64,000 nucleotides of DNA, from contig NZ_AP025591.1 in the NCBI RefSeq assembly GCF_023169945.1, positions 868,001-932,000 of the forward strand. Reading direction: 5' to 3'. This DNA is from Anaeromyxobacter oryzae. GTDB lineage: Bacteria; Myxococcota; Myxococcia; Myxococcales; Anaeromyxobacteraceae. The notes under the pieces are model-generated. The model was not told the origin of the DNA, made no database searches, and saw only the letters and a program-made list of their open reading frames with translations. This document shows, piece after piece, positions 51,942 through 60,871 of this stretch (position 1 is its first letter; each line of letters opens with the position of its first letter). The position numbers and the translations under genes are program-made.

Positions 51942-54701
51942 ATGGGCGGGGTGTCACAGGTCGCGGCGCGTGCGGTCGAGGGCGGGAAGCCCCAGCTCAC
52001 GCGATTCCACCAGCGCGTCGCAGCGGAGGCGCTCACCGCGCGCGGCGGCGGCGGTGCGTCCCGGCTCGCCCCCGCGCTCGCGCACTCCGCGGTCGACCTC
52101 AACCCTCATCAGATCGAGGCCGCCGCGTTCGCGCTGGCCTCGCTGCCCACCGGCGGCGCCGTCCTCGCGGACGAGGTCGGGCTCGGCAAGACCGTCGAGG
52201 CCGGGCTCGTCCTCGCGCAGCTCGCCGCCGAGGGCAAGGCGCGCGCCGTCATCCTCGTGCCCGCCACGCTCCGCGCCCAGTGGCGCGAGGAGCTCCGGTC
52301 CAAGTTCGGCCTCGACGCCGACGTGGTCGACGGCGACGTCGTACGGGAGCGCGAGAAGCAGGGGCTCAAGACGAACCCGTTCGACACCGGCGGGATCGTC
52401 ATCTGCTCCCACCCGTTCGCCGCGATGCGCGTGAGCGAGGTCGAGCGGGTCCCGTGGGACGTCGCGATCATCGACGAGGCGCACCGGCTCCGGAACGCGT
52501 ACCGCAAGGATCACCGCACCGGTCAGGCGCTCCGCAAGGCGCTCCGCAAGTGCCCGAAGCTCCTCCTCACCGCGACGCCGCTCCAGAACGACCTCATGGA
52601 GCTGCTCGGCCTCGCCGCGTTCATCGACGACGCGCTCCTCGGCAACGAGGAGGCGTTCCGGCTCCAGTACGCGTCGGGCGAGCTCACCGAGGACAAGGCG
52701 GCCGATCTGAAGGCGCGCCTCGCGCCGGTGGTGATCCGGACCCTCCGCCGCCAGGTGAAGGAGTACGTGAAGTACACGGCGCGCCGCTCCATCGTGGAGG
52801 ACTTCGCGCCGACGGCCCAGGAGCAGGAGCTGTACGACCGGGTCTCGGAGTACCTGCGCCGCGAGGACGCGTACGCGATCCCGATGGCGCGGCGGGCGCT
52901 CTTCGTCCTCGTCTACCGCAAGATCCTCGCGTCCTCGTCGTTCGCGCTCGCGGCGACCCTCGACCGGCTCGCCGACACCCTCGACCAGAAGATCGCGGGC
53001 GTGGAGTGCACCGCCCAGGCCGACCTGATCCTCGAGATGGACGGGTTCGCGGAGGAAGTCGAGGAGCTGTTCGACGACCCGTCGTCCGCGGCGCGCCCGA
53101 AGGGGCAGCTGGCGCTCCGGCGGATGAACGACGAGCTCGGCGAGCTCCGCGCCTGCGCGAAGCTCGCTCGCACGATCCAGGTGAACGCGAAGGGCGACGC
53201 CCTCGTCCGCGGCCTGGACCGCTGCTTCACGGTGGCGAAGGCGTGCGGCTGGCCGGAGAAGGCGGTCGTCTTCACCGAGTTCCGGCGCACGCAGGACTAC
53301 CTCAAGAAGCTGCTCGAGTCGAAGGGCTACTCCTGCACGTGCCTCTCCGGCGACGTGGGCGGCACGGAGAAGCGCGCCGCGCTCGTCGAGGAGTTCCGGA
53401 ACACGACGCAGATCCTGATCATGACCGAGGCCGGGGCGGAGGGGCTGAACCTCCAGTTCTGCAACCTCGTCGTGAACTACGACCTGCCCTGGAACCCGCA
53501 GCGCGTCGAGCAGCGGATCGGCCGGTGCCACCGCTACGGCCAGCAGCGGGACGTGCTGGTCCTGAACTTCCTCAACCGCTCGAACGCCGCCGACGCGCGG
53601 CTCTACGACCTGCTCTCCCAGAAGCTCGCCCTGTTCGACGGCGTCTTCGGCTCCTCCGACGAGATCCTCGGCGCGCTCGGGACCGGCATCGACTTCGAGA
53701 AGCGGGTCCTCGACATCTACCAGTCGTGCCGCGATCCGAACGAGATCGACACCGCGTTCAAGAAGCTCCGCTCGGAGCTCGACGACCGGATCAGCGCCCG
53801 GTACGCCGCGGCGCGCGCGCTCCTGTTCGAGCGCTTCGACGGCGAGGTCCGCTCGAAGCTCCGCGTCGCGGAGCAGAAGGCGAAGGAGGCGGTGGCCCGG
53901 CGGGAGGCGGAGGAGGAGGCCCTCGTCGCCGCTGCCTTCGACGAGGAGGCGCCGCCGACGCCCGTCGTGCTGGAAGGGCCGGCCAAGGGCCGCTCGAAGC
54001 GCGCGAAGCTGGTTCAGGCCGCGGCGGAGAAGATCCGGGCGCGCCCGCAGGACGCCGTCGCCTTCCTGGAGCTCCCGAACCGGATCCTGCCCGCCCCGCT
54101 CGGCAAGCTCGCCGGCCGAGAGGGCTGGTGGTTCGCGTACAAGTACACGCTCGACGCCCTCGTCTCCGAGGAGCGCGTGGTGCACCTCGTGCTCTGGTTC
54201 GACGGCGAGCGGTTCCACGCGCTCCCCGCCGAGGACGCGGACGCGTTCGCGGCGCTCCCCGCCGACGAGACGCAGGCCGGGCCGCGCGGCGCCACGGTGT
54301 CCATCGGCCAGGCGCAGGAGGAGGCGCTCGCGGCGATCCACGCGAAGCTCGTCGCGGACCTCCAGGCCCGCATCGGGGACACGTTCGACGCCGCGCGAGA
54401 TCGCTGGGACCGCTCGGTCGAGGACGCGCTGGCGGCGCCGCGGAAGGCGGTGGAGGACGCCCGCGCCGCGTGGGGCAAGGCGCGCGCCGCGCTCCACGAC
54501 AAGTCGGACCTTCCCCTCCGCGACCGGCGCGCCTTCCTCGAGCGCGCCGAGCGCGAGTACCGCCGCAAGCTCGACGACCTCCGCGCGCTCGAGGCGCAGC
54601 GGTACGGCGAGAAGGATCGCGCCATCGCCGAGCTGAAGAAGAAGTCCGAGGTGAAGGAGCGGCGCACGCTGGTGGCGACCGCGTACTGGCGCTGCGTCTA
54701 G
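51942..54701 (+). CDS. SNF2/RapA-type helicase, orphan
   Basis: 919 residues. SF2 Swi2/Snf2 motor: Q-like NPHQIEAA, motif I DEVGLGKTVEAG (residues ~77-88), DEAH at 178-181, LLLTATPLQND, and the second RecA domain with VVFTEFRRTQDYL, LSGDVGG, MTEAGAEGLNLQFCNLVVNYDLPWNP and QRIGRCHRYGQ. The C-terminal ~300 residues are helical and charged (a long EKAKEAVARREAEEEA region), ending in a coiled-coil, with no nuclease motif. RapA-like proteins recycle RNA polymerase; relatives also sit in defence systems. No partner gene is adjacent. GGGAGG 8 nt before the ATG at 51942. Confidence 0.88.
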   Translation: MGGVSQVAARAVEGGKPQLTRFHQRVAAEALTARGGGGASRLAPALAHSAVDLNPHQIEAAAFALASLPTGGAVLADEVGLGKTVEAGLVLAQLAAEGKARAVILVPATLRAQWREELRSKFGLDADVVDGDVVREREKQGLKTNPFDTGGIVICSHPFAAMRVSEVERVPWDVAIIDEAHRLRNAYRKDHRTGQALRKALRKCPKLLLTATPLQNDLMELLGLAAFIDDALLGNEEAFRLQYASGELTEDKAADLKARLAPVVIRTLRRQVKEYVKYTARRSIVEDFAPTAQEQELYDRVSEYLRREDAYAIPMARRALFVLVYRKILASSSFALAATLDRLADTLDQKIAGVECTAQADLILEMDGFAEEVEELFDDPSSAARPKGQLALRRMNDELGELRACAKLARTIQVNAKGDALVRGLDRCFTVAKACGWPEKAVVFTEFRRTQDYLKKLLESKGYSCTCLSGDVGGTEKRAALVEEFRNTTQILIMTEAGAEGLNLQFCNLVVNYDLPWNPQRVEQRIGRCHRYGQQRDVLVLNFLNRSNAADARLYDLLSQKLALFDGVFGSSDEILGALGTGIDFEKRVLDIYQSCRDPNEIDTAFKKLRSELDDRISARYAAARALLFERFDGEVRSKLRVAEQKAKEAVARREAEEEALVAAAFDEEAPPTPVVLEGPAKGRSKRAKLVQAAAEKIRARPQDAVAFLELPNRILPAPLGKLAGREGWWFAYKYTLDALVSEERVVHLVLWFDGERFHALPAEDADAFAALPADETQAGPRGATVSIGQAQEEALAAIHAKLVADLQARIGDTFDAARDRWDRSVEDALAAPRKAVEDARAAWGKARAALHDKSDLPLRDRRAFLERAEREYRRKLDDLRALEAQRYGEKDRAIAELKKKSEVKERRTLVATAYWRCV

Positions 54702-54748
54702 CCGGCAGGCGCGGCGCCGCGCACCGCCCTTCCACCGCCGCTCGCGGC

Positions 54749-55768
54749 TCAGCGCCCCACGGGCGCCGTCGCCGCCGCGGGCGCTGCGGGGGCCGGGACC
54801 ACTGCCGCCCCGCCAGCAGGCGCGCTCGCGGCGCCGGCCACCTTCGGCGCGACCAGCTCGAAGCGGATCGGCACGGCGGCCTTGCCGGTGGCCGGCGGCG
54901 GCAGCGCGGCGAGCACCCGCGCGACGCACGCGGCGAGGTCCGGCGCGCCGGTCGAGTCGGCGGCGATGACGGCCTTCGCCGCCTGCGAGACCTCCACGAC
55001 GAGGACGCCGTCGACGGCCGGATCGGCCCGGAGCGCGTCCGCGTAGCAGGCCTCGAGCTCGGCCGCGTGCGCGAGCACGGCCTTCTTCGCCTCGCCCGGC
55101 CCCGCGATCGGCTCACCGACGTCGACCTTCGGCCGGGCGCCCTGGGCGGCGGTCACGAGCGGCCGGTCGGCGTTGGCGCCGCCGCGGGCGAGCGTCGTCG
55201 CGCCGTCCATCCACCGCCAGTCGACGGGATCGACGGCGAGCGTGTAGGTCCCGAGGCGCGGTTCCGCCCCGCAGGTGGCGTCCTCGGGGAGATCGAAGGT
55301 CACCGCCAGCGTGAGGCGCCCGGCGCGCTGCGCGTCCAGGATCCGGCGCGCGCCCGCGGCGTCGACGTCGACCGGGAGGCCGCGCTCGGACGCGGTCCAC
55401 AGCTTCGCGCGCGGTCCGAGCACGAGCGAGAACGGCTCGGCGAGCGTGAGGCGCCGCTCGGGGCCGTCGTAGGGCGCGAAGGCGAGCTTCCCGCCGGGCA
55501 CGGTGACCTCGTACCGGCTGGAGAGGGCCTCCTCGCGCGCGCCCGCGTGGCGCACCTCCGCCTCGCCGCGATCGAGCGCGTCGCCCTTCGTGCGCAGCCG
55601 CTCCAGCGGCGTGAGATCGCCGCACAGCGCGGCGAGCTCGCGGGGCCCGGCGAGCGTCCGCACCTCCGGCGCGGGCTGCCCCTCGTGGCGGACCACGGGC
55701 GTGGTGCCTTTGCCGGCGGGGGCGGCGGCGAGCAGCGCTGCGGCGAAGATGGCGTTCATGGCGTCCAT
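54749..55768 (-). CDS. Secreted protein with AgmX/TonB-like C-terminal domain
   Basis: 339 residues. Signal peptide at the start (AIFAAALLAAAPA); an ATG three codons later is equally possible. The middle is beta-rich (YEVTVPGGKLAFAPYDGPERRLTLAEPFSLV). Residues ~225-310 repeat the TonB/AgmX-C pattern seen two genes upstream on the same strand (ELEACYADALRADPAVDGVLVVEV...LAACVARVLAALPPP). Ends in a Pro/Ala tail. Periplasmic. Function unknown. Confidence 0.7.
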   Translation of the reverse strand: MDAMNAIFAAALLAAAPAGKGTTPVVRHEGQPAPEVRTLAGPRELAALCGDLTPLERLRTKGDALDRGEAEVRHAGAREEALSSRYEVTVPGGKLAFAPYDGPERRLTLAEPFSLVLGPRAKLWTASERGLPVDVDAAGARRILDAQRAGRLTLAVTFDLPEDATCGAEPRLGTYTLAVDPVDWRWMDGATTLARGGANADRPLVTAAQGARPKVDVGEPIAGPGEAKKAVLAHAAELEACYADALRADPAVDGVLVVEVSQAAKAVIAADSTGAPDLAACVARVLAALPPPATGKAAVPIRFELVAPKVAGAASAPAGGAAVVPAPAAPAAATAPVGR

Positions 55769-55798
55769 GGTAGTCCCCGCGTCCCCTGCCCGGCGAGG

Positions 55799-56725
55799 TC
55801 AGCGACCCAGGCGAATCCGCAGCGCCCCCGGCAGGATGGTGATGTGTGCGGGAAGGTACCCCGGCGCCTCGCCGTCCACGTCGAGCGGGACCTCGGCGCC
55901 CTCGAGCGGCTCGGCCTCGACGGTGCGCGCGCGCAGCACGCGGGTGTTCGGGAGCTCCACGTGCCTCCCGTCGTACAGCATCCGCTTCTTGGTGATGAAG
56001 TCGCGGAGGCCGAGCCCCTTCCACACGACCACGTCGAAGAGGCCGTCGTCCATCCGCGCGTCCGGCGCGACCAGCATGCCGCCGCCGAAGTACCTCCCGT
56101 TGCACACGGAGAGCGCCGTGAGCCGCTCCTCCTGCCAGGGCCCGTCGTCGGCGCGCCAGCGCACCGGCCGGTCCGACCACGAGAGCAGCGCCCGCGCGCT
56201 GGCGAGCATGAACGAGAGCTTCCCCGACGGCAGCTTGAGGCCGCGGTTCACGAGCGCCGACACGACGCCCGACACGCCGAACCCGGCGACGTTCGCGAAG
56301 TGCCGCACCTGGCGCGCGCCATCCTCGCCCGCGAACGTGATGCGGCCGAGGTCCAGGACCGCCTCGCTGCCCGTCACGAGCGCGCGCGCCGCCGATTCCA
56401 CGTCCCCCGCGAGACCGATCGTCTTCCGCAGATCGCCGCCGGTGCCCCGGGGGATGAACCCGAACAGCGGCCGCGCCGGGCGGGGCGCCCCCTCGACGAG
56501 CCCGTCGATGACCTCGCTCGCGGTGCCGTCGCCGCCCACCGCCACGACGAGTCCGGCGCCGGCGTCGCGCGCCGCCCGAGCGAGGCGGACGGCGTCGCCG
56601 GGCTCGTGGGTGAAGGCGCAGTCGAAGTCGCCCACGTTCGCGCGGACAGCGCGCGCGATGGCGTCGAAGTGCCGGCCGGTGCGGCCGGCGGCGCTGGCGG
56701 GGTTGACGATGAGGTACGGCTTCAC
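55799..56725 (-). CDS. Diacylglycerol/lipid kinase (YegS/DagK family)
   Basis: 308 residues. Nucleotide-binding LIVNPASAAGRTGRHF at the start, VVAVGGDGTASEVIDGL, IPRGTGGDLRKTIGL, then VSVCNGRYFGGGMLVAPDARMDDGLFDVVV near residue 220: a complete DAGK_cat plus C-terminal domain. It phosphorylates a lipid such as diacylglycerol; the substrate is not predictable. ATG start. Confidence 0.93.
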   Translation of the reverse strand: MKPYLIVNPASAAGRTGRHFDAIARAVRANVGDFDCAFTHEPGDAVRLARAARDAGAGLVVAVGGDGTASEVIDGLVEGAPRPARPLFGFIPRGTGGDLRKTIGLAGDVESAARALVTGSEAVLDLGRITFAGEDGARQVRHFANVAGFGVSGVVSALVNRGLKLPSGKLSFMLASARALLSWSDRPVRWRADDGPWQEERLTALSVCNGRYFGGGMLVAPDARMDDGLFDVVVWKGLGLRDFITKKRMLYDGRHVELPNTRVLRARTVEAEPLEGAEVPLDVDGEAPGYLPAHITILPGALRIRLGR

Positions 56726-56734
56726 GGACCACTA

Positions 56735-56845
56735 GGATACCAGCGCCACCCGCCCGTACCCGTGCCCGAACGCGTACCCCGGTCTGTCCGTGCCCGTCAC
56801 CCGCGTCCCCTGGCCCTGCCCCGTGGCCCGGCTCTCCCGTGACCC
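56735..56845. repeat. Degenerate CCCGTGCCCG repeat island
   Basis: About 110 nt between the lipid-kinase start and the glpC-like stop, made of imperfect copies of CCCGTACCCGTGCCCG and CCCGTCACCCGCGTCCCC. The same unit as at 15962-16172, in one orientation only. No gene seen. Confidence 0.6.
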
Positions 56846-56849
56846 GACG

Positions 56850-57317
56850 TCACGCCGCGTCGGCGGGCGCAGCTCCGGCCGGCCCCGCCGCTGCGCTGGC
56901 GCCCGCGGCGACGCGCTCCCGGAGCGCGTCCACCACCCGTCCGATCGGCACCCCCGTCGGGCAGAGGGACTCGCACCCCTTGGCGCACGCGGCGCATGCG
57001 TCGAGCGCCCCGGCCGCGAGGTGCAGCTCGGCGGGGTTGCGGGAGTAGAGCCGGAACGTCGCGTGGAGCCCGAGCGCGCGGACGGCCGGGACGGCGCCCG
57101 CGAGGTCGCACCCCGTCTCGCACAGGCCGCAGGAGATGCACGCCTGCGCCGCGAGGGAGATCTCGCGCGCCGCATCCGCGGTGGGCGCGAGCCCCTCGAC
57201 CTCGTACGCGGCGCGGAACCGGGCCTCGCCCGTGCCCCGCTGCCGGAACAGGCGCTTCAGCGGGTGCGCGATGGTCGCGCGGTACCCGAGGTACGCGAGC
57301 GCCCGGAGCCGGCTCAC
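56850..57317 (-). CDS. glpC: Short GlpC-like 2x[4Fe-4S] subunit
   Basis: 155 residues. Two 4Fe-4S motifs: Cys60, 63, 66 and 70 in CISCGLCETGC, and Cys108, 111, 115 and 119 in CAACAKGCESLCP. An N-terminal amphipathic stretch (LRALAYLGYRATIAHPLKRLF) may bind the membrane. Full-length GlpC is near 400 residues with two CCG (heterodisulfide-reductase-like) domains; those are absent here. GTG start overlapping the glpB stop by 4 nt (GTGA). Third subunit of a glpABC-type enzyme. Symbol by context. Confidence 0.75.
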   Translation of the reverse strand: MSRLRALAYLGYRATIAHPLKRLFRQRGTGEARFRAAYEVEGLAPTADAAREISLAAQACISCGLCETGCDLAGAVPAVRALGLHATFRLYSRNPAELHLAAGALDACAACAKGCESLCPTGVPIGRVVDALRERVAAGASAAAGPAGAAPADAA

Positions 57318-58609
57318 GCGAGGCCTCCCGCCGCCGCGCGGCCCGCGAGGAAGCCGGTGAGGATCGCGACACCCAACCCCGTGCCGTCGGTGGCCTGCTC
57401 GTGGCCGCCGATGATCGCGCCGGCCGCGAGGAGGCGCGGGTGGACCGGCCGCCCGCGCGCGTCGAGCGGCCGGAGCGCCGCGTCCACCCGGAGCCCGGCC
57501 GAGAGCAGCGGCTGCGGCGACCGGCGGTCGCGGACCGTCAGGGACGCCGCCGGGCGGAGCGCGAGATGGACGCCCGCCTCCCGCCCCTCCGCCGCCTGCA
57601 CGGCCAGCCCGAACGCCGGATCGAGGAGGACGCCGCGCCGCGCGACGCCTCCACCCACGAACCGGCCGCTCGCGAGGATCCAGGTCCCGGCGACGACGGC
57701 GGTGCCCCCGACGTCCACCGCCGCCCCGGGCAGCGGCGCCCCCGAGACCGCGCCGCCGAGCACCGCGACGCCCGCGGCGCGGAGCCGCGCCTCGAGCGCC
57801 GCGTGGAGCCGGAGCCCCGGGACGCTCGGGACGTCGGACAGCGTCTCCGCGATTGGCACGCCCGCGGCCGCCGCGATCCGCTCGGGGACGCGTGCGGCAG
57901 GGTCGAGCCCGAGCACGGGCGGGAGCAGCACCGTCCCCGCGCCGCCGATCCCAGGCGTGGCGCGGAGCGCCTCCCCGAGCCGCTCGGCGGCGCCGGGCCG
58001 CTCGAGGGCGCGGGCGAGCTCGTGCGGCCGCGCGGCGGGGTCGTCGAAGGGGAGGCCGACCTGCGCCGCGATCACGTCCGGGCCGCCGCGCGCCGTGTAC
58101 CGGCCGAGGCCCGCCGCGACCAGCTCCGCGTCGAACGCGAGGTGCCCGGCGAAGCCGCACACCGTCAGCGGCCCCGGGACCGCGAGCAGGTCGCCGGCCT
58201 CCATCGAGCGCTGGCACAGCGCCACGCCCGCCGCGGTGCCGAACGGCGTCGCCAGGAAGCGCGGCCGCTCCAGCGCCGGCGCGAGCAGGCCGTCGAGGCT
58301 CCGGGCGACGAACCCGAGCGCCTCGCCGAGCCGCCACAGCCCGGCCGATCCCACGACGGCGTACGGGTGATCGTGCCGGCGCGCCGCGAGCCTCCGCGCC
58401 GCCTCGAGCGGGCCGCGACGCCAGGCGAGCGGCTCGTCCGGCGACGCGCCCGGATCGGGCGCGACGGCGATCGCGCCGGACGAGAGCGCGGTCGCGCCGG
58501 GCGCACGCCGCGCGAGAACGACGCGGGCGCCCCCGTCGCGCGCGGCGAGCGCCGCGACCGCGCCGGCCATGCCGCCTCCGATGACGAGCACGTCGGCGTC
58601 GAGGCGCAT
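57314..58609 (-). CDS. glpB: GlpB-like FAD subunit of anaerobic glycerol-3-phosphate dehydrogenase
   Basis: 431 residues. N-terminal FAD motif ADVLVIGGGMAGAVAALAARDGGARVVLARR, then RSMEAGDLLAVPGPLTVCGF, and a C-terminal RLLAAGAIIGGHEQATDGTGLGVAILTGF ring typical of GlpB. The subunit shuttles electrons from GlpA to the iron-sulfur subunit. Its ATG overlaps the glpA stop by 1 nt and it overlaps glpC by 4. Confidence 0.9.
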   Translation of the reverse strand: MRLDADVLVIGGGMAGAVAALAARDGGARVVLARRAPGATALSSGAIAVAPDPGASPDEPLAWRRGPLEAARRLAARRHDHPYAVVGSAGLWRLGEALGFVARSLDGLLAPALERPRFLATPFGTAAGVALCQRSMEAGDLLAVPGPLTVCGFAGHLAFDAELVAAGLGRYTARGGPDVIAAQVGLPFDDPAARPHELARALERPGAAERLGEALRATPGIGGAGTVLLPPVLGLDPAARVPERIAAAAGVPIAETLSDVPSVPGLRLHAALEARLRAAGVAVLGGAVSGAPLPGAAVDVGGTAVVAGTWILASGRFVGGGVARRGVLLDPAFGLAVQAAEGREAGVHLALRPAASLTVRDRRSPQPLLSAGLRVDAALRPLDARGRPVHPRLLAAGAIIGGHEQATDGTGLGVAILTGFLAGRAAAGGLA

Positions 58610-60243
58610 CAGCCGACCTCCCCGAGCCCGTGCGCACCGCGGAGCAGCTCCTCCTGGGCGAGCTGCGCGGCATCCAGCACCGGGCGGCGCTCCCGCCAGC
58701 CCGCGTCGAGGAGGTCCGCGAGCTCGGCGCGGACCCTGTCCGCCGACCAGGACAGGGTCCGGCCGGCGAGCTGCGCACCGACGCGGGCGCAGTCCAGGCC
58801 TCCGCACGCGCCGACGGCGAGCCGGCACCGGCGGCGCAGGTCCTGGAGGCGGCGGACCTCCTCGTGCCGGCAGCACCACACGACCTCCGCGGCGAGGATC
58901 CCCTCGTCCCGGCAGAGCACGAGGCCGAGCCGCGGGTCGTCGCGCACGAGCCCGAGCACGTCGCGGGCCCGGCTCCCGTGCCGGTACGCGACGCGCGCCG
59001 CGACGGGCGCCGCGACCGGGAACTCGCGCGCGAGCGCGGCGGGGTCCGGCACCGCGTCGCCGCCCGGGAGCGGCACCTCGTGCGTCCGGCACGGCGTGAC
59101 GGGCCGCCCGAGCAGCGCCTCGATGCGATCGGTCGCCTCCTCCGCCTGCGCGCGGTAGGAGGCGAGCTTCCCGCCCACGATCGAGATCATCCCCGCCGCG
59201 CCCTGCGTCGCGCCGTCGAGGAGCTGGTGCTCGCGCGACAGCGCGTCCTCGTTCGGGCCGTAGGCGTACAGGGTGGTGCGGACGCCGCACCAGGCGCGGG
59301 TGATCCGCGCCCGGCGCACGCCCGGCACGAGGGAGGCGGCGCCCTCCAGGAGGTACTCGACCTCGTCGTTGGTCGCCTCGAGGTCGTCCGGGTCGCCGTA
59401 GTAGTCGTCGTCGGTGGTGCCGATGATGGACTCGCCCTCGTGCGGCATGAGGAACATCTGCCGCCCGTCGACCGCGGAGACGATCACGCCGTAGTTGGAC
59501 CAGCGGCGATCGAGCGTGAGGTGGACGCCCTTTCCCGGGCGCATCGGGACCTTCACCCCGCTCGCCCGCGCGAGCGCGGGGGACCACGCGCCGGCGGCGT
59601 TGAAGACCACCGGCGCGTGCGACTCGCCCTCCTCGCCGGTGAGCGCGTCGCGCCACCGGACGCCGCGGACCTGGCCGCCCTCGGTGATCACCTGGCGCGC
59701 CTCGGTCCACGTGCGGATCGTCGCCCCGTGCCCCCGGGCCGCGAGCGCGTTCAGCACGCAGAGACGGAACGCGTCGATGCCCCACTCATCGAGCGTCACC
59801 GCCCCGTGCAGGCCGGGGCGGAGGCCCGGCTCGAGGCGGTAGAGCTCCTCGGCGTCGAGCCGGGTGGACGGCTTCCCGCGCTTGAGCGGCTGGAAGAGGT
59901 CGTACGTGCCGACGTAGACCTCCGTCGCGTAGAAGGTCGCGCGCTCCCGGAGCGTCGCGCCCTCGCGCCGCGACGCGAACGGCATCAGGAAGGGGATCCG
60001 GAAGAGGAGATGCGGCGCGATCCGCTGGATGTAGCCGGAGTCCCGGCAGGCGAGCGCCGTGACGTGGCGGTCGGACAGCATGTAGCGGATGCCGCCGTGG
60101 ATCATCCCCGAGCTGTTGCCGCTCGCGCCGACGCCGAAGTCGGCCTTCTCGAGGAGGAGCACCCGGAGGCCGCGCATCGCGCAGTCGCGCGCGGTGCCCG
60201 TCCCGTTGATGCCCCCACCGAGGATGATGACGTCGTAGTCCAC
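58609..60243 (-). CDS. glpA: Anaerobic glycerol-3-phosphate dehydrogenase subunit A
   Basis: 544 residues. FAD-binding YDVIILGGGINGTGTARDCAMRGL, GNSSGMIHGGIRYML, LDEWGIDAFRLC, the VVFNAAGAWSP motif and SIIGTTDDDYYGDP, all typical of GlpA/GlpD. The C-terminus carries a BFD-like [2Fe-2S] domain with CCRHEE...LRRRCRLAVGACGGLDC, the hallmark of GlpA. It oxidises glycerol-3-phosphate to DHAP with electrons going to quinone via GlpBC. GTG start. glpF and glpK are not in the window. Confidence 0.94.
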   Translation of the reverse strand: MDYDVIILGGGINGTGTARDCAMRGLRVLLLEKADFGVGASGNSSGMIHGGIRYMLSDRHVTALACRDSGYIQRIAPHLLFRIPFLMPFASRREGATLRERATFYATEVYVGTYDLFQPLKRGKPSTRLDAEELYRLEPGLRPGLHGAVTLDEWGIDAFRLCVLNALAARGHGATIRTWTEARQVITEGGQVRGVRWRDALTGEEGESHAPVVFNAAGAWSPALARASGVKVPMRPGKGVHLTLDRRWSNYGVIVSAVDGRQMFLMPHEGESIIGTTDDDYYGDPDDLEATNDEVEYLLEGAASLVPGVRRARITRAWCGVRTTLYAYGPNEDALSREHQLLDGATQGAAGMISIVGGKLASYRAQAEEATDRIEALLGRPVTPCRTHEVPLPGGDAVPDPAALAREFPVAAPVAARVAYRHGSRARDVLGLVRDDPRLGLVLCRDEGILAAEVVWCCRHEEVRRLQDLRRRCRLAVGACGGLDCARVGAQLAGRTLSWSADRVRAELADLLDAGWRERRPVLDAAQLAQEELLRGAHGLGEVG

Positions 60244-60322
60244 GCTGCCGCCTCGGAGGGAGGGTAGCGCGCGGGCGGCGCGGCGCGTCGGAAAACACGC
60301 GCCCTGACCCCGGGCGGGTGGC

Positions 60323-60871
60323 ATGCTGCCTGGCGTGCCGACCACTCCGGCATCGACGGACTTCACACTTCGCCTCGCGGACGCCTGCGACTGCGCCGCG
60401 ATCTGCGCCGTCCACGTGAACTCCTGGAAGTGGGCCTACCGCGGCCTCGTCGCCGACAGTGCGCTCGACGCGCTCTCCGCGGCTGACCGCGTGCCCATCT
60501 GGCGAGAGGCGCTCGCGCCGGCGAGCGCGCACCGCATCTCCCTCGTGGAGCGCGACGGCCGGGCGATCGGCTTCGCTGCGTGGGGCCCGCCGCGCGACGC
60601 GGACGTCGGGGCCGACACGGCAGAGCTCTACGCGCTGTACCTGGAGCGCGAGGCCGCGGGGACGGGTGCGGCGCACTCGCTGATGGTGCGGGCGCGGGCG
60701 GAGATGTGCGAGCACAGGTACGCTCGCGCAGTGCTGTGGGTCCTCGCGGCGAACCCGCGGGCCCGTCGCTTCTACGAGAAGGAGGGGTGGGCCGTCGACG
60801 GCGCCGAGAAGACCGTGAACCTCCGCGGAACGGAGCTCCAGGCCGTGCGGTACGCGACGGCCGTCCGATGA
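60323..60871 (+). CDS. GNAT family N-acetyltransferase
   Basis: 182 residues. GNAT fold: FTLRLADACDCAAICAVHVNSWKWAYRGL, ELYALYLEREAAGTGAAHSLMVRA (acetyl-CoA motif A, with G-T-G-A), and VLWVLAANPRARRFYEKEGWAVDGAEK at the end. Substrate not predictable. A GTG at 60335 is an alternative start. Divergent from glpA by 79 nt. Confidence 0.88.
   Translation: MLPGVPTTPASTDFTLRLADACDCAAICAVHVNSWKWAYRGLVADSALDALSAADRVPIWREALAPASAHRISLVERDGRAIGFAAWGPPRDADVGADTAELYALYLEREAAGTGAAHSLMVRARAEMCEHRYARAVLWVLAANPRARRFYEKEGWAVDGAEKTVNLRGTELQAVRYATAVR

Noticed and set aside
51942..54701. SNF2 helicase as part of a DISARM or other defence island
   Set aside because: No methylase, phospholipase D, or DrmA/B-like partners are adjacent; the neighbours are envelope and lipid genes.
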